Positions 1 through 9,998 of a DNA stretch of 64,000 bases are shown piece by piece. The stretch's first letter is position 1; every line of letters begins with the position of its first letter. Both the position numbers and the translations under genes were made by a program. Source of the stretch: Sphingobium chlorophenolicum (GTDB lineage: Bacteria > Pseudomonadota > Alphaproteobacteria > Sphingomonadales > Sphingomonadaceae); NCBI RefSeq assembly GCF_000722875.1, contig NZ_JFHR01000002.1:124001-188000 (forward strand), in the 5' to 3' direction. A model generated the notes under the pieces. The model was not told where the DNA came from. It saw only the letters and a list, made by a program, of their open reading frames with translations, and ran no database searches.

Positions 1-646
1 CCTTGAGGATGGTGTTCTTGGTCGACAGATAGAGCGGCCAGCCGCGGCCCAGCGCATAGTTCATGCTGGCGCGGGCGAAATCGCGGATCGAATCGTCCAG
101 ATTGTACATGCCCATGGCGACGCCGGAGCTGGGGAAGTTGAAGACGTCCTTCTCGATCTTCTCGCCATTGGCGCCGTCCCACACCATGCGCAGCTTGCCG
201 GGGCCGGGGACCAGGAAGTCGGTGGCGCGATACTGGTCGCCGAATGCGTGACGGCCGATGACGATCGGGTCGGTCCAGCCGGGCACCAGACGCGGCACGT
301 TGCGGATCACGATGGGTTCGCGGAACACCACGCCGCCCAGGATGTTGCGGATCGTGCCGTTGGGCGACTTCCACATTTCCTTCAGGCCGAATTCCTCGAC
401 GCGGGCTTCGTCGGGGGTGATGGTGGCGCACTTCACGCCGACGCCATGTTCCTTGATCGCGTTGGCGGAATCGATGGTGATCTGGTCGTTGGTCTCGTCG
501 CGCTTCTCGACGCCCAGATCATAATATTTCAGGTCGACGTCGAGATAAGGGAGAATGAGGCGCTCGCGAATCCACTGCCAGATGATCCGCGTCATTTCGT
601 CGCCGTCGATCTCCACGACGGGGTTTTTCACCTTGATCTTAGCCAT
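1..646 (-). CDS. icd: NADP-dependent isocitrate dehydrogenase, C-terminus cut by window edge
   Basis: Converts isocitrate to 2-oxoglutarate and CO2 with NADP in the cytosolic TCA cycle. The first 215 codons are present. The N-terminus [20 protein letters not shown] is typical of the dimeric NADP enzyme related to eukaryotic IDH, and the substrate loop SPNGTIRN, whose serine and asparagine bind isocitrate, follows further in. The ATG at 644-646 is the only start that gives this conserved N-terminus. The remaining half or so of the protein lies beyond position 1. Family assignment is firm; the cofactor call rests on family resemblance. Confidence 0.93.
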   Translation of the reverse strand, partial: MAKIKVKNPVVEIDGDEMTRIIWQWIRERLILPYLDVDLKYYDLGVEKRDETNDQITIDSANAIKEHGVGVKCATITPDEARVEEFGLKEMWKSPNGTIRNILGGVVFREPIVIRNVPRLVPGWTDPIVIGRHAFGDQYRATDFLVPGPGKLRMVWDGANGEKIEKDVFNFPSSGVAMGMYNLDDSIRDFARASMNYALGRGWPLYLSTKNTILK

Positions 647-893
647 AGCGCCTGTTCCGCTTTCTTCGTTCGGGTGGAATTGGGACCGCACTAGGCAAAG
701 CGGCGGCAATGTTCAACTGGGGTGTGCAGGGATTCGACCGGAAATGGGAAGTCTTGCCTCAACTCTCGTGCTCTTGCGAAGCAGGAGCAGCTATATGCCT
801 CGATAGGATGCCCACGTCCTGGGATCAGGATCATTTCATCGCGCTTCCACCAGCATCGGACGTTGTCACTCCAACCGACTGTGCCTAAAGACG
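647..893. other. Intergenic region between divergent icd and psd
   Basis: No gene is supported here. Short open frames on both strands have no recognisable content. The promoters of icd (leftward) and psd (rightward) should lie here, but no convincing -35/-10 pair was identified. Confidence 0.4.
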
Positions 894-1634
894 ATGTCCA
901 TGGAAAATGACGAACTGACCGTCGCGCTGGGCGGCAATGTGAAATGGCGCTTCCCCTCCGTCCATCCGGAGGGCGTCAAATTCGGCCTGATCGCGGCGGC
1001 CATCACCGCGCTGCTGTTCCTGGTCGGCTGGGAATTTCCCGGCTGGCTGATGGTGATGGTGACGATCTGGGTGCTGGCCTTCTTCCGCGATCCGGTCCGC
1101 GCCGTGCCGCAGGACGAACGCGCCATCGTCGCGCCCGCCGACGGACTGGTGACGCTGATCCAACGGGTGCCGCCGCCGCGCGAGATGGCGGGGCCGGACG
1201 GGCTGGGCGACCAGCCGATGATCCGCGTGTCGATCTTCATGAGCGTGTTCGACGTGCACATCAACCGCACGCCCATCGGCGGTACGGTGAAGTCGGTCGT
1301 CTATATCTCCGGCAAGTTCCTGAACGCGGACCTCGACAAGGCGAGCGAGGATAATGAGCGCCAGCATATCCTGGTCGAGCGCCATGACGGCGTGCGCATC
1401 GGCTTCACCCAGATCGCCGGGCTGGTGGCGCGGCGGATCGTGCCCTTCGTGAAGCCGGGCGACATGGTCGCCGCCGGGCAGCGAATCGGCCTGATCCGCT
1501 TCGGCAGCCGGGTCGACGTCTATCTGCCCGCCGGAACCGCGCCCCGCGTGGTGCTGGGGCAGCGGACGGTCGCGGGCGAGACGATCCTGGGTCAGATGGG
1601 CGACATGCGGGTGATTTCGGGAATTCAGCAATAA
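894..1634 (+). CDS. psd: Phosphatidylserine decarboxylase proenzyme (short type)
   Basis: Decarboxylates phosphatidylserine to phosphatidylethanolamine at the inner membrane. The protein has 246 residues, the length of the short bacterial/archaeal-type enzyme. A hydrophobic pair of segments at about 28-60 anchors it. The proenzyme cleavage site is Gly204-Ser205 in [11 protein letters not shown]; Ser205 would become the pyruvoyl cofactor of the alpha chain. The start at 894 is the first ATG; a second ATG two codons on cannot be excluded. The stop overlaps the start region of pssA at 1634, so the two steps of phosphatidylethanolamine synthesis are encoded as a coupled pair, in reverse order of reaction. 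Confidence 0.93.
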   Translation: MSMENDELTVALGGNVKWRFPSVHPEGVKFGLIAAAITALLFLVGWEFPGWLMVMVTIWVLAFFRDPVRAVPQDERAIVAPADGLVTLIQRVPPPREMAGPDGLGDQPMIRVSIFMSVFDVHINRTPIGGTVKSVVYISGKFLNADLDKASEDNERQHILVERHDGVRIGFTQIAGLVARRIVPFVKPGDMVAAGQRIGLIRFGSRVDVYLPAGTAPRVVLGQRTVAGETILGQMGDMRVISGIQQ

Positions 1635-2413
1635 TGCGGCAGCGGCGCGCCATCCCGCGAGGCCTGCGCCGGGGGATCACCCTGCGGATGGTGGCGCCCA
1701 ACGCCGTGACGGCGATGGCGCTGTGCTTCGGCCTGACCGGCGTGCGCTACGGCATTTCCGGCGAGTGGGAGCGGGCGGTGCTCGCCATCCTGATCGCCGG
1801 GGTGCTGGACGGACTGGACGGCCGCATCGCCCGGCTGCTGCGGGGCGAGAGCCGCTTCGGCGCGGAACTGGATTCGCTGTCGGACTCCATCGCTTTCGGT
1901 GTTGCGCCCGCATTGGTGCTCTATCTCTGGTCGCTCCACGCCATGCCGAAATTCGGCTGGATCTTTGCGCTCGCCCATGCGCTGTCCTGCGCGCTGCGGC
2001 TGGCGCGGTTCAACGCCAATATCGATGCGGACGTGCAGCCGCACAAATCGGCCGGTTTCCTGACCGGCGTTCCCGCGCCCGCTGGGGCCGGGCTGGCCTT
2101 CGTGCCGCTCTACCTCTGGCTGGTGACGGGCGAGCCGCTGTTCCGCGCATGGTATGTGGTGGCCCCCTGGGCCGGCTTCACCGCCTTCCTGATGATCTCC
2201 AACATCGCGACCTATAGCTGGTCGGCGCTGCGCCTGCGCAAGCGTATCAGGCTGGAGGCGATTGCGCTCGCCGGATTGCTGGCCGCGCTGCTGATCACCG
2301 ATCCCTGGCTGACGCTGCTGGCCTTGTGCGCCTGTTATCTCGCCCTCATCCCCTTCGGCATGCTCTCCTATGCCAGGGTGCGGCGGCAGCGGGCGGACGA
2401 GGGGGCGGCCTGA
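1634..2413 (+). CDS. pssA: CDP-diacylglycerol--serine O-phosphatidyltransferase
   Basis: Makes phosphatidylserine from CDP-diacylglycerol and serine, the substrate of the psd product encoded just upstream. The 259-residue protein is an integral membrane enzyme with several hydrophobic segments. The CDP-alcohol phosphatidyltransferase signature DGx2ARx8Gx3Dx3D is seen in full, from Asp62-Gly63 to Asp80 and Asp84. The start overlaps the last base of psd, implying translational coupling. The basic N-terminus ([14 protein letters not shown]) is usual for this family. Confidence 0.93.
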   Translation: MRQRRAIPRGLRRGITLRMVAPNAVTAMALCFGLTGVRYGISGEWERAVLAILIAGVLDGLDGRIARLLRGESRFGAELDSLSDSIAFGVAPALVLYLWSLHAMPKFGWIFALAHALSCALRLARFNANIDADVQPHKSAGFLTGVPAPAGAGLAFVPLYLWLVTGEPLFRAWYVVAPWAGFTAFLMISNIATYSWSALRLRKRIRLEAIALAGLLAALLITDPWLTLLALCACYLALIPFGMLSYARVRRQRADEGAA

Positions 2414-2432
2414 TCTTCAGGCGGTCTAATCC

Positions 2433-2660
2433 TCAAGCGACAAGGGCGGCGGCAGCCAGCACGGGAACCGCCCGTCGCGTCGAAGGAGCGGCGCGCCGGC
2501 GGCTGATCCGCAGCCGATAGACCGGCACCTCCCGCGGGATGGGTTCGAACGTCAGCGCCGCCACTATTTTGCCATGATAGAGCATCAGCATGCCGATGAT
2601 GGTGCCTGCGGCCAGCAGGAACGATCCGATGAAAACAAATGCTGCGACCAGTGCGAACAT
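2433..2660 (-). CDS. Small membrane protein of unknown function
   Basis: A 75-residue protein with one strong hydrophobic segment (about residues 1-27) and a basic C-terminal tail rich in Arg (RISRRRAAPSTRR), then a short hydrophobic end. I do not recognise a family. The start at 2660 (MFALVAA) is chosen because the open frame upstream of it has no hydrophobic or conserved look; a longer form up to 2843 is possible but unlikely. It is convergent with pssA and divergent from rpsB. It could be a chance frame; the regular transmembrane segment argues modestly for a real gene. Confidence 0.45.
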   Translation of the reverse strand: MFALVAAFVFIGSFLLAAGTIIGMLMLYHGKIVAALTFEPIPREVPVYRLRISRRRAAPSTRRAVPVLAAAALVA

Positions 2661-2786
2661 AAGCAGATCACTTTCTGTCTTGCCATTTTCACGGCATGGT
2701 TCACTATACCCAGCGCAAACCGCGTAAATCCGCTGTTTGTTCCCGATGTTCTCTTTATGTTCCATCCGGAACGGAGAGTCAACCCC

Positions 2787-2815
2787 TTGCATTGCTTTTC
2801 CCGGCCCGCTAAAGG
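2787..2815 (+). promoter_or_regulatory. Candidate promoter for rpsB
   Basis: TTGCAT (2787-2792), a 17-base spacer, then TAAAGG (2810-2815), set in CCGCTAAAGG. This resembles the alphaproteobacterial housekeeping pattern TTGAC...GCTANA. It lies about 95 bases before the rpsB start, leaving room for a leader. Read by eye only. Confidence 0.4.
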
Positions 2816-2908
2816 CGCGCCCATTCCACATGGGAATCGACATATCCGGTGCTGCGGCGTGACGCCCAGTTCCTGATTCCCAGAGGTCAAACCGGAAGGA
2901 GAAATATT

Positions 2909-3667
2909 ATGGCGGCTCCTGTCGTCACCATGCACCAATTGATCGAGGCTGGCGCCCATTTCGGCCACCAGACCCACCGCTGGAACCCGCGCATGAAGCC
3001 GTACATCTTCGGCGAGCGCAACGGCATCCACATCCTTGACCTGTCGCAGACCGTGCCGCTGTTCGGCCGCGCTCTGGACTTCGTCTCCGCGACCGTCGCC
3101 GCCGGCGGCAAGGTGCTGTTCGTCGGCACCAAGCGCCAGGCGCAGGACCCCATCGCCGAAGCCGCCCGCAAGTCGGGCCAGCATTTCGTCAACCATCGCT
3201 GGCTGGGCGGCATGCTCACCAACTGGAAGACCATTTCCGGCTCGATCAAGCGCCTGAAGACCCTGGAAGAGAAGCTGTCGGGCGACACCCACGGCTTCAC
3301 CAAGAAGGAAGTCCTCCAGATGACTCGCGAGCGCGAGAAGCTGGAACTGTCGCTGGGCGGCATCCGCGACATGAACGGCATCCCCGATGTCATGTTCGTG
3401 ATCGACGCCAACAAGGAAGAGCTGGCGATCAAGGAAGCCAACACGCTGGGCATCCCGGTCGTCGCGATCCTCGATTCGAACGTCTCGCCCGACGGCATCG
3501 CCTTCCCGGTTCCGGCGAACGATGACGCCAGCCGCGCCATCCGCCTCTATTGCGACGCCATCGCCGCCGCGGCGACCAAGGGCAACCGTGGCGCGCAGCA
3601 GGCTTCGGGCGTCGATCTCGGCGCTCTGGACGAGCCCGCCGCTGAAGAGGTCGTTGCCGAAGCCTGA
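2909..3667 (+). CDS. rpsB: 30S ribosomal protein S2
   Basis: Structural protein of the small ribosomal subunit. The 252-residue product begins [20 protein letters not shown] and contains the family's [20 protein letters not shown] and [11 protein letters not shown] stretches. The ATG at 2909 follows AAGGAGAA at the right distance; the upstream in-frame extension from 2849 has no family resemblance. It is followed by tsf, the usual bacterial order, with a palindromic repeat in the gap. Confidence 0.97.
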   Translation: MAAPVVTMHQLIEAGAHFGHQTHRWNPRMKPYIFGERNGIHILDLSQTVPLFGRALDFVSATVAAGGKVLFVGTKRQAQDPIAEAARKSGQHFVNHRWLGGMLTNWKTISGSIKRLKTLEEKLSGDTHGFTKKEVLQMTREREKLELSLGGIRDMNGIPDVMFVIDANKEELAIKEANTLGIPVVAILDSNVSPDGIAFPVPANDDASRAIRLYCDAIAAAATKGNRGAQQASGVDLGALDEPAAEEVVAEA

Positions 3668-3676
3668 TATTTCCTT

Positions 3677-3752
3677 TCCCGTTCGGGCTGAGCCTGTCGA
3701 AGCCCTCTTCTTCTTTTGAAGAGGTGCGGCCCTCAGGGCGAACGGAGACGGG
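3677..3752. repeat. REP-like palindromic element in the rpsB-tsf gap
   Basis: CGTTCGGGCTGAG near 3679 faces CTCAGGGCGAACG near 3733, an imperfect inverted repeat. Inside it CCTCTTC and GAAGAGG form a second hairpin. The phrase TTCGGGCTGAGCCTGTCGAAG is one I recognise as very common between genes in sphingomonads (recollection, not a search). Confidence 0.55.
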
Positions 3753-3855
3753 AAACGGAGACTTCGAACTGAAAGATTGACGGCGTAGGGCGCACTCTTC
3801 CGGAGATGCGCCCTCCCGCATATTTGAACCATCCGAAACATTTAGGAGCCGAAAC

Positions 3856-4782
3856 ATGGCCGAAATTACCGCTGCCGCCGTCAAGGAACTGCGCGACCGT
3901 TCGGGCGCGGGCATGATGGACTGCAAGAAGGCGCTCACCGAAGCCAATGGCGACATTGAGGCCGCGACCGACTGGCTGCGCGCCAAGGGTCTGGCCGCCG
4001 CGCAGAAGAAGTCCAGCCGCACCGCCGCTGAAGGTCTGGTCGGCGTTGCCGTCGCCGGGACGAAGGGCGTCGCCGTCGAAGTGAACAGCGAAACCGACTT
4101 CGTCGCCAAGAACGACCAGTTCCAGGATTTCGTCCGCACCGTTTCGACCATCGCGCTGGAAACCGGCGTTACCGATGCCGACGCGCTGTCGAACGCCGCC
4201 TATCCGGCGGGCGGCACCGTCGCCGAGAAGCTGGTCGCCAACATTGCCACCATCGGCGAGAACCAGACCCTGCGCCGCGTCGGCCAGGTCGAAGTGAGCC
4301 AGGGCGTGGTTGTTCCCTACGTCCACAATGCCGCCGCTCCGGGCCTGGGCAAGATCGGCGTTCTGGTCGCACTGGAAGGCGACGCGCCGGCCGACGTCCT
4401 GGAGCCGCTGGGCAAGCAGATCGCGATGCACATCGCCGCCGCCTTCCCGCTGGCTCTGTCGGCTGCCGACATCGATCCCGCCCTGCTGGAGCGCGAACGC
4501 GCCATCGCCGCTGAAAAGGCTGCCGAATCGGGCAAGCCTGCCGAGATCGTCGCCAAGATGGTCGACGGCGCGGTCGCCAAGTTCGCCAAGGAGCAGGCCC
4601 TGCTCAGCCAGCTCTTCGTGATGGACAACAAGACCCCGGTCGCTGACGTCGTCGCCAAGGCGGCGAAGGAAGCCGGCGCGTCGATCACGTTGAAAAACTA
4701 CATCCGCTTCCAGCTCGGCGAAGGCATCGAGAAGGAAACGAGCGATTTCGCCGCGGAAGTGGCTGCGGCAGCAGGCGTCTAA
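3856..4782 (+). CDS. tsf: Translation elongation factor Ts
   Basis: Guanine nucleotide exchange factor that recycles EF-Tu. The 308-residue length matches bacterial EF-Ts. The signatures [16 protein letters not shown] near the N-terminus and [12 protein letters not shown] in the first core domain are intact. The ATG follows AGGAGC. It sits downstream of rpsB as in most bacteria and ends at a strong terminator. Confidence 0.97.
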   Translation: MAEITAAAVKELRDRSGAGMMDCKKALTEANGDIEAATDWLRAKGLAAAQKKSSRTAAEGLVGVAVAGTKGVAVEVNSETDFVAKNDQFQDFVRTVSTIALETGVTDADALSNAAYPAGGTVAEKLVANIATIGENQTLRRVGQVEVSQGVVVPYVHNAAAPGLGKIGVLVALEGDAPADVLEPLGKQIAMHIAAAFPLALSAADIDPALLERERAIAAEKAAESGKPAEIVAKMVDGAVAKFAKEQALLSQLFVMDNKTPVADVVAKAAKEAGASITLKNYIRFQLGEGIEKETSDFAAEVAAAAGV

Positions 4783-4806
4783 GCATCCTCAAAGCTATAA
4801 AGCATT

Positions 4807-4845
4807 GCGGCGCGGTTCCAACCGGAACCGCGCCGCTTTGCGTTT
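4807..4845 (+). terminator. Rho-independent terminator after tsf
   Basis: A perfect 13-bp stem (4807-4819 with 4824-4836), AACC loop, followed by TTTGCGTTT. It closes the rpsB-tsf unit and meets the end of the convergent aldo/keto reductase gene. Confidence 0.9.
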
Positions 4846-5810
4846 CAGCCCTTCGCGCGCGTCACGGCTTCGCTTGCGTGGGTGAGGCGATCAAGCTGGT
4901 CGGCGTTCAGGCTGGCGCTGGCGCCCGCGATCAGTTCTTCCGTCTGCGCCACGCTGGTCGCGCTGGCGATCGGCGCGGTGATGCCGGGCTGGGCGGCAAG
5001 CCATGCCAGAGCGATCTGCGCCAGGGTAAGGCCGGTTTCCTGGCTGACGGCATCCATCACATCCAGCAGGTCGTAGGCCGCCGGGCTGGCATAGCGTTCG
5101 ACGATGCCCTTGCGCGCCCCCTGAATGTCGGCGTCCCGCCGATATTTGCCCGTCAGAAAGCCGGAGGCGAGCGCGAAATAAGGCACGACGCCCAGCCCGC
5201 GATCGATGCAAAGCTGCTGCAATGAAGCATCGAACCCATGGCGGTCGACCAGGTTGAAGCCGGGCTGAAGCGCGCCATAGCTCGCCAGCCCATTGGCGGC
5301 GGAAATATCCAGCGCCTCGCTCAGCCGGGCGGCGGAATAGTTGGACGCGGCGATGGCGCGGACCTTGCCCCCCTTCACCAGCCGGTCGAACGCGGCCAGC
5401 GTTTCGTCCAGCGGCGTCGCTTCATCGTCCTTATGCGCATAATAAAGGTCGATATGATCCGTCCGCAGCCGCCGAAGCGAATCGTCGATGGAGCGGGCGA
5501 TCCAGGCGGCGGACAGGCCCTCACCGTCGGGCATTGCTATGCCGACCTTGGTGGCGATCTGCACATCGTCGCGCCGGCCGCGCGCCGCGATCCATTCCCC
5601 GATCAGCGTTTCGGATTCTCCGCCTTTGTTGCCCGGCGCGAAGACCGAATAGACGTCGGCGGTATCGATCATCGTGCCGCCGCCCGCGACGAAGGCGTCC
5701 AGCACCGCGAAACTGGTTTCCCGGTCTATGGTCCAGCCGAAGACATTGCCGCCCAGCACCAGCGGAGCGATGGACAAACCTGTTGATCCAAGTGGGCGTA
5801 ATGTTGTCAC
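4845..5810 (-). CDS. Aldo/keto reductase
   Basis: NAD(P)H-dependent oxidoreductase of the aldo/keto reductase superfamily, 321 residues. The catalytic tetrad can be followed: Asp and Tyr in DTADVYS, Lys in IATKVG and His in LYYAHKDD. The GTG at 5810 is chosen as start because AAGGAG precedes it by about 6 bases and it gives the usual N-terminus VTTLRPLGSTGLSIAPLVLG; an in-frame ATG at 5870 adds 20 residues unlike the family. Substrate cannot be told from sequence. It is a single-gene unit, antisense to its neighbours tsf and pyrH. Confidence 0.88.
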   Translation of the reverse strand: MTTLRPLGSTGLSIAPLVLGGNVFGWTIDRETSFAVLDAFVAGGGTMIDTADVYSVFAPGNKGGESETLIGEWIAARGRRDDVQIATKVGIAMPDGEGLSAAWIARSIDDSLRRLRTDHIDLYYAHKDDEATPLDETLAAFDRLVKGGKVRAIAASNYSAARLSEALDISAANGLASYGALQPGFNLVDRHGFDASLQQLCIDRGLGVVPYFALASGFLTGKYRRDADIQGARKGIVERYASPAAYDLLDVMDAVSQETGLTLAQIALAWLAAQPGITAPIASATSVAQTEELIAGASASLNADQLDRLTHASEAVTRAKG

Positions 5811-5985
5811 GGGACGTCTCCTTGCCGCAGTGGGGAAAGGCCAAAATAGGATGGGGAAGGGATGGAGCAAGCCTCGCCCGCCGCGTCAAGCGCGACTCCT
5901 GCGACAAACGCCCCTTGGCATCCCGGTTTCGCCCCTCTAATGTCCCCGCCGCTTCCCCTGCCAACTACAAGGATTCTTGCCCCGC

Positions 5986-6711
5986 ATGACCCGGCCCGCC
6001 TTCAAGCGCATCTTGTTAAAATTATCCGGCGAAGTGCTGATGGGACAGGGTCAGTTCGGCATAGAGCCGGAGACAGTGAACCGCGTCGCGGGCGAGATCG
6101 CGGCGGCCAAGGATGCGGGCTTCGAACTGTGTGTCGTCGTCGGCGGCGGCAATATCTTCCGGGGTCTGGCGGGCGCCGCTAAGGGTTTCGACCGGGCCAG
6201 CGCCGACTATATGGGCATGCTGGCCACTGTCATGAACGCGCTGGCGGTGCAGAATTCGCTGGAAAAGCTGGGCTACGACACCCGCGTCCAGTCCGCCATC
6301 CCCATGGCCTCCGTCTGCGAGCCCTATATAAGGCGCAAGGCGGTGCGGCACATGGAAAAGGGCCGGATCGTCATCTTCGCGGCAGGCACCGGCAGCCCCT
6401 ATTTCACCACCGACACCACGGCGGCCCTGCGCGCGGCGGAAATGAACTGCGACGCTTTGTTCAAGGGCACGAGCGTCGACGGCATCTACAATGCCGATCC
6501 CAAAAATGTGGCCGATGCCGTCCGCTATGAAGAGATCAGCTTCGACCGCGTGCTGAACGACAATCTGAAGGTCATGGACGCAAGCGCCATTGCCCTTTGC
6601 CGCGAAAATAATATTCCCATCGTCGTGTTCAACATCCGCGAAACCGGCAATCTGGCCAAGGTGCTGGCCGGCGACGGTGTGGCGACGATCGTGCAAAATC
6701 AGGAGCGCTGA
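5986..6711 (+). CDS. pyrH: UMP kinase
   Basis: Phosphorylates UMP to UDP in pyrimidine nucleotide synthesis; hexameric bacterial type of the amino-acid-kinase fold. The 241-residue product has [14 protein letters not shown] at the N-terminus, [11 protein letters not shown], and [17 protein letters not shown], all hallmarks. The ATG at 5986 lies at a workable distance from AAGGA at 5969; an in-frame TTG at 5977 is too close to it. First gene of the pyrH-frr-uppS-cdsA-dxr-rseP-bamA run, a widely conserved order. Confidence 0.95.
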   Translation: MTRPAFKRILLKLSGEVLMGQGQFGIEPETVNRVAGEIAAAKDAGFELCVVVGGGNIFRGLAGAAKGFDRASADYMGMLATVMNALAVQNSLEKLGYDTRVQSAIPMASVCEPYIRRKAVRHMEKGRIVIFAAGTGSPYFTTDTTAALRAAEMNCDALFKGTSVDGIYNADPKNVADAVRYEEISFDRVLNDNLKVMDASAIALCRENNIPIVVFNIRETGNLAKVLAGDGVATIVQNQER

Positions 6712-6717
6712 AACAAA

Positions 6718-7275
6718 ATGGCTCAATATGACAAGGCCGGGCTGGAACGCCGCATGGCAGGTGCCGTCGAATCGCTGAAGGGCGACCTTAGCGGTCTGCG
6801 CACCGGCCGCGCCAATATCCAGTTGCTCGATCCGGTGACGGTGGAGGTCTATGGCGCGCATATGCCGCTTAACCAGGTCGCGACCGTTTCCGCGCCCGAA
6901 CCGCGCATGCTGTCGGTCCAGGTGTGGGACAAGAGCAATGTCGGTCCTTGCGACAAGGCGATCCGCTCGGCGGGCCTGGGCCTGAACCCCATCGTCGACG
7001 GCCAGACGCTGCGCCTGCCGATCCCCGACCTGACGGAAGAGCGCCGCAAGGAACTGGCCAAGCTCGCCAGCAAATATGCGGAGGGCGCCCGCGTCGCCGT
7101 CCGCAACGTCCGCCGCGACGGCATGGACAGCCTGAAGACCGACGAGAAGAAGGGCGAAATCAGCGAGGATGAGCGCAAGCGCCTGGAAACCGAAGTCCAG
7201 AAGATGACCGACAGCACCATCGCCGACATCGACGCGGCGGCGGCGGCGAAGGAGAAGGAAATTCTCGGTCAGTGA
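6718..7275 (+). CDS. frr: Ribosome recycling factor
   Basis: Splits post-termination ribosomes together with EF-G. At 185 residues it has the standard length, with the conserved LRTGRAN segment and the helix-rich C-terminal arm (RRDGMDSLK...). It begins 6 bases after the pyrH stop, with GGAGCG just before it, so the two are co-transcribed. Confidence 0.97.
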   Translation: MAQYDKAGLERRMAGAVESLKGDLSGLRTGRANIQLLDPVTVEVYGAHMPLNQVATVSAPEPRMLSVQVWDKSNVGPCDKAIRSAGLGLNPIVDGQTLRLPIPDLTEERRKELAKLASKYAEGARVAVRNVRRDGMDSLKTDEKKGEISEDERKRLETEVQKMTDSTIADIDAAAAAKEKEILGQ

Positions 7276-7318
7276 ACCGGGGCTTTCCTTTCGCGGCCAA
7301 AGCACGCATCGCCCTCTG

Positions 7319-8059
7319 ATGGCCAGCCAAGCCAAGCCCGATCCGACCAGCGGCGCGCCAGCCCATGGCGCGCGTCACGTTGCCATCATCATGGACGGCA
7401 ACGGGCGCTGGGCGAAGAAGCGGTTCCTGCCGCGCATCGCCGGGCATCGCGCCGGGGTGGAGGCGGTGCGCCGCGTCGCCCGCGCCGCGCAGGATCTGGG
7501 GCTGGAATGCCTGACGCTCTACGCCTTTTCCTCCGAAAACTGGAAGCGTCCGGCCAGCGAAGTGGCGGATCTGATGGGCCTGCTGCGCCATTTCATCCAG
7601 TCCGATCTGGACGAATTCCACGCCAATGGCGTGCGGCTGCGGATCATCGGCAATTATCAGGCACTCGATCCGTCGCTGGTCGACCTGATCGAAGGCGCCG
7701 TGGCGCGGACCGCCGGGAATAGCGGCCCGATCATCGCCATCGCGCTCAACTATGGCGCGCAGGACGAACTGGTGCGGATGGCGCAAATCCTGGCGCGCCG
7801 CGTGGCTGCGGGCGAGATCGCGGTGGAGGAGATCGGCATCGAGCATGTCGACGCGGCGCTCTACACCGCCGACCTGCCGCCGCTGGACCTGATGATCCGC
7901 ACGTCGGGGGAACAGCGGCTGAGCAATTTCATGCTGTGGCAGGCCGCCTATGCCGAGCTTTATTTCACCGACATGCTATGGCCGGATTTCGACGGGCAGG
8001 CGCTGGCCGCCGCGCTGGATGCCTTCCGCCTGAGGGACCGCCGTTTCGGCGGGCTGTGA
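7319..8059 (+). CDS. uppS: Isoprenyl transferase (undecaprenyl diphosphate synthase)
   Basis: Cis-prenyltransferase that extends farnesyl diphosphate to the C55 carrier lipid for peptidoglycan. The 246-residue protein shows IIMDGNGRWAKKR with the catalytic Asp, the FSSENWKRP motif and the C-terminal LIRTSGEQRLSNFMLWQ region. Located between frr and cdsA. The farnesyl diphosphate it needs would come from ispA at 31.5 kb and the dxr pathway next door. Confidence 0.95.
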   Translation: MASQAKPDPTSGAPAHGARHVAIIMDGNGRWAKKRFLPRIAGHRAGVEAVRRVARAAQDLGLECLTLYAFSSENWKRPASEVADLMGLLRHFIQSDLDEFHANGVRLRIIGNYQALDPSLVDLIEGAVARTAGNSGPIIAIALNYGAQDELVRMAQILARRVAAGEIAVEEIGIEHVDAALYTADLPPLDLMIRTSGEQRLSNFMLWQAAYAELYFTDMLWPDFDGQALAAALDAFRLRDRRFGGL

Positions 8060-8064
8060 CGCGC

Positions 8065-8841
8065 ATGTCCAGCGAACTTCGCACCCGCGCCATCGTCGGC
8101 ATCCTCCTTATCCTCGTGGCTTTGGCCGCGCTGTTTTTCGGCGGCTTCCTCTTCTGGACCTTGCTGTCGGTGGCGGGCGTGCTGATGCAGGGGGAGTGGG
8201 GCGACCTGACCGGCGCCAACCCGGAAAACCGCAAGCTGGCCATGTTCGCCGTGTCGGTGCCGCTGGCGATTCTCTGCCCGGCGGCGGCGGGCGTGTCCTG
8301 GCTCGCCTTCGGCCTGATGGCGGCGGCCTTTTTCTTCGTCGCGCTGACAAGCCGGTCGGTGAAGCTGGCGCTGGGCGTGCCCTATATCGTCGTGCCGGTG
8401 ATGGCGCTGCTGTTCCTGCGCGGACAGGCGCCCGACACTATCGGCCTGCTGCTCACGCTCTGGGCGCTGGCGCTGGTCTGGGCGACCGACATCGGCGCTT
8501 ATTTCGCCGGGCGCTCCATCGGCGGGCCGAAGCTGGCGCCGCGAGTCAGCCCGTCCAAGACATGGTCGGGCCTGGGCGGCGGTGTGCTGGCGGCGCTGCT
8601 CGTCGGCTTCCTGCTCTATCGTTTTGCCGGATTGCCGGTTCAGCTTGCGGCGGCCAGCGGCCTGCTGGCGGTGGCGGCGCAACTGGGCGACCTGTTCGAA
8701 AGCTCCATGAAGCGCCGCGCCGGGGTGAAGGACAGCGGCACGCTGCTCCCCGGCCATGGCGGCGTGATGGACCGGCTGGACGGGGTGGTTGCGGCGGCGC
8801 CGCTGGCGGCCGCCTGCTATATGTTCCTGGTGTTGCCCTGA
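8065..8841 (+). CDS. cdsA: Phosphatidate cytidylyltransferase
   Basis: Makes CDP-diacylglycerol from phosphatidate and CTP, feeding pssA at 1.6 kb. A 258-residue integral membrane protein with multiple hydrophobic segments. The family signature near the C-terminus, SMKRRAGVKDSGTLLPGHGG followed by VMDR, is complete. The ATG at 8065 gives MSSELRTRAIVG; a GTG at 8056 overlapping the uppS stop is an alternative. The stop overlaps the dxr start as ATGA. Confidence 0.93.
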   Translation: MSSELRTRAIVGILLILVALAALFFGGFLFWTLLSVAGVLMQGEWGDLTGANPENRKLAMFAVSVPLAILCPAAAGVSWLAFGLMAAAFFFVALTSRSVKLALGVPYIVVPVMALLFLRGQAPDTIGLLLTLWALALVWATDIGAYFAGRSIGGPKLAPRVSPSKTWSGLGGGVLAALLVGFLLYRFAGLPVQLAAASGLLAVAAQLGDLFESSMKRRAGVKDSGTLLPGHGGVMDRLDGVVAAAPLAAACYMFLVLP

Positions 8842-9998
8842 TGAAGAGCGTTTCGATCTTTGGCGCGACCGGGTCGGTTGGCATGTCGACGCTGGACCTG
8901 ATCCAGCGCGATCCCGACGCCTATCGGGTCGTCGCGCTCACCGCGCATAGCGATGTGGCTGGCCTTGCCGCCGCCGCGCGCCAGAGCAATGCGCAGATCG
9001 CCGTCATCGGCAATGAAGTCCATTATGAGGCGCTGAAGGACGCGCTGCGCGGTTCCGGCGTGGAAGCGGCGGCGGGCGAGGATGCGCTGGTCGACGCGGC
9101 GCAGGCGGGCGCGGACTGGAGCATGGCGGCCATCGTCGGCTGCGCGGGCCTGCGCCCGACCATGGCGGCGCTGAAGGCGGGCGGCACGGTGGCGCTGGCC
9201 AACAAGGAATCGCTGGTGTCGGCAGGCGCCTTGATGATGGACGCGGTGTCGGCGTCCGGCGCCACGCTGCTGCCGGTCGACAGCGAGCATAACGCCATAT
9301 TCCAATGCCTTGCGGGCAGCCGCATGGAGGATGTGGCAAGGATCACGCTGACGGCCAGCGGCGGCCCCTTCCGCACCCGCAGCCGGGAAGAGATGCGCGG
9401 CATCACCCCGGCGCAGGCGGTCGCCCATCCTAACTGGTCGATGGGCGCGAAGATCAGCGTCGACAGCGCGACGATGATGAACAAGGGGCTGGAACTGATC
9501 GAGGCGGCCCATCTCTTCCCCGTCGGCCTCGACCGGATAGAGATACTCGTCCATCCCCAATCGATCATCCACAGTATGGTCGAATTTCGCGACCGTTCCA
9601 CATTGGCGCAGCTCGGCTCGCCCGACATGCGTATCCCCATCGCCCATGCGCTTGCCTGGCCGGACCGGATCGCCACGCCCTGCCAGCCGCTGGACCTGGC
9701 CCGCGCCGGACGCCTGGATTTCGAAGCGCCGGATGAGGAACGCTTTCCCGCCCTGCGCCTGACCCGGCAGGCCGCGCAACAGGGCGGGGCGGCCCCCGCC
9801 ATCCTGAACGCCGCCAATGAGGTCGCGGTCGCCGCCTTCCTTAAAGGGGCCATCGGCTTCCTTGATATCGCCATGATTGTAGAGGATGTCCTGAACCGCT
9901 ATAGCGCGCCTGTGCCCCGCCGCATCGACGATGTGCTGGCGGCGGATGCGGAGGCGCGCAATATGGCGGGCCTCGTGATGGAAAGATTGACTGCTTGA
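8841..9998 (+). CDS. dxr: 1-deoxy-D-xylulose 5-phosphate reductoisomerase
   Basis: Second enzyme of the MEP isoprenoid pathway, NADPH-dependent. The 385-residue protein starts MKSVSIFGATGSVG (nucleotide-binding loop) and carries ALANKESLV, the metal-binding DSEH and SVDSATMMNKGLELIEA. The ATG overlaps the cdsA stop (ATGA) and fixes the start; a longer open frame beginning at 8196 only reads cdsA out of frame. Confidence 0.96.
   Translation: MKSVSIFGATGSVGMSTLDLIQRDPDAYRVVALTAHSDVAGLAAAARQSNAQIAVIGNEVHYEALKDALRGSGVEAAAGEDALVDAAQAGADWSMAAIVGCAGLRPTMAALKAGGTVALANKESLVSAGALMMDAVSASGATLLPVDSEHNAIFQCLAGSRMEDVARITLTASGGPFRTRSREEMRGITPAQAVAHPNWSMGAKISVDSATMMNKGLELIEAAHLFPVGLDRIEILVHPQSIIHSMVEFRDRSTLAQLGSPDMRIPIAHALAWPDRIATPCQPLDLARAGRLDFEAPDEERFPALRLTRQAAQQGGAAPAILNAANEVAVAAFLKGAIGFLDIAMIVEDVLNRYSAPVPRRIDDVLAADAEARNMAGLVMERLTA

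Noticed and set aside
8196..9998. A 600-codon open frame starting inside cdsA
   Set aside because: Its first 215 codons read cdsA in another frame; only the part from 8841 is dxr.
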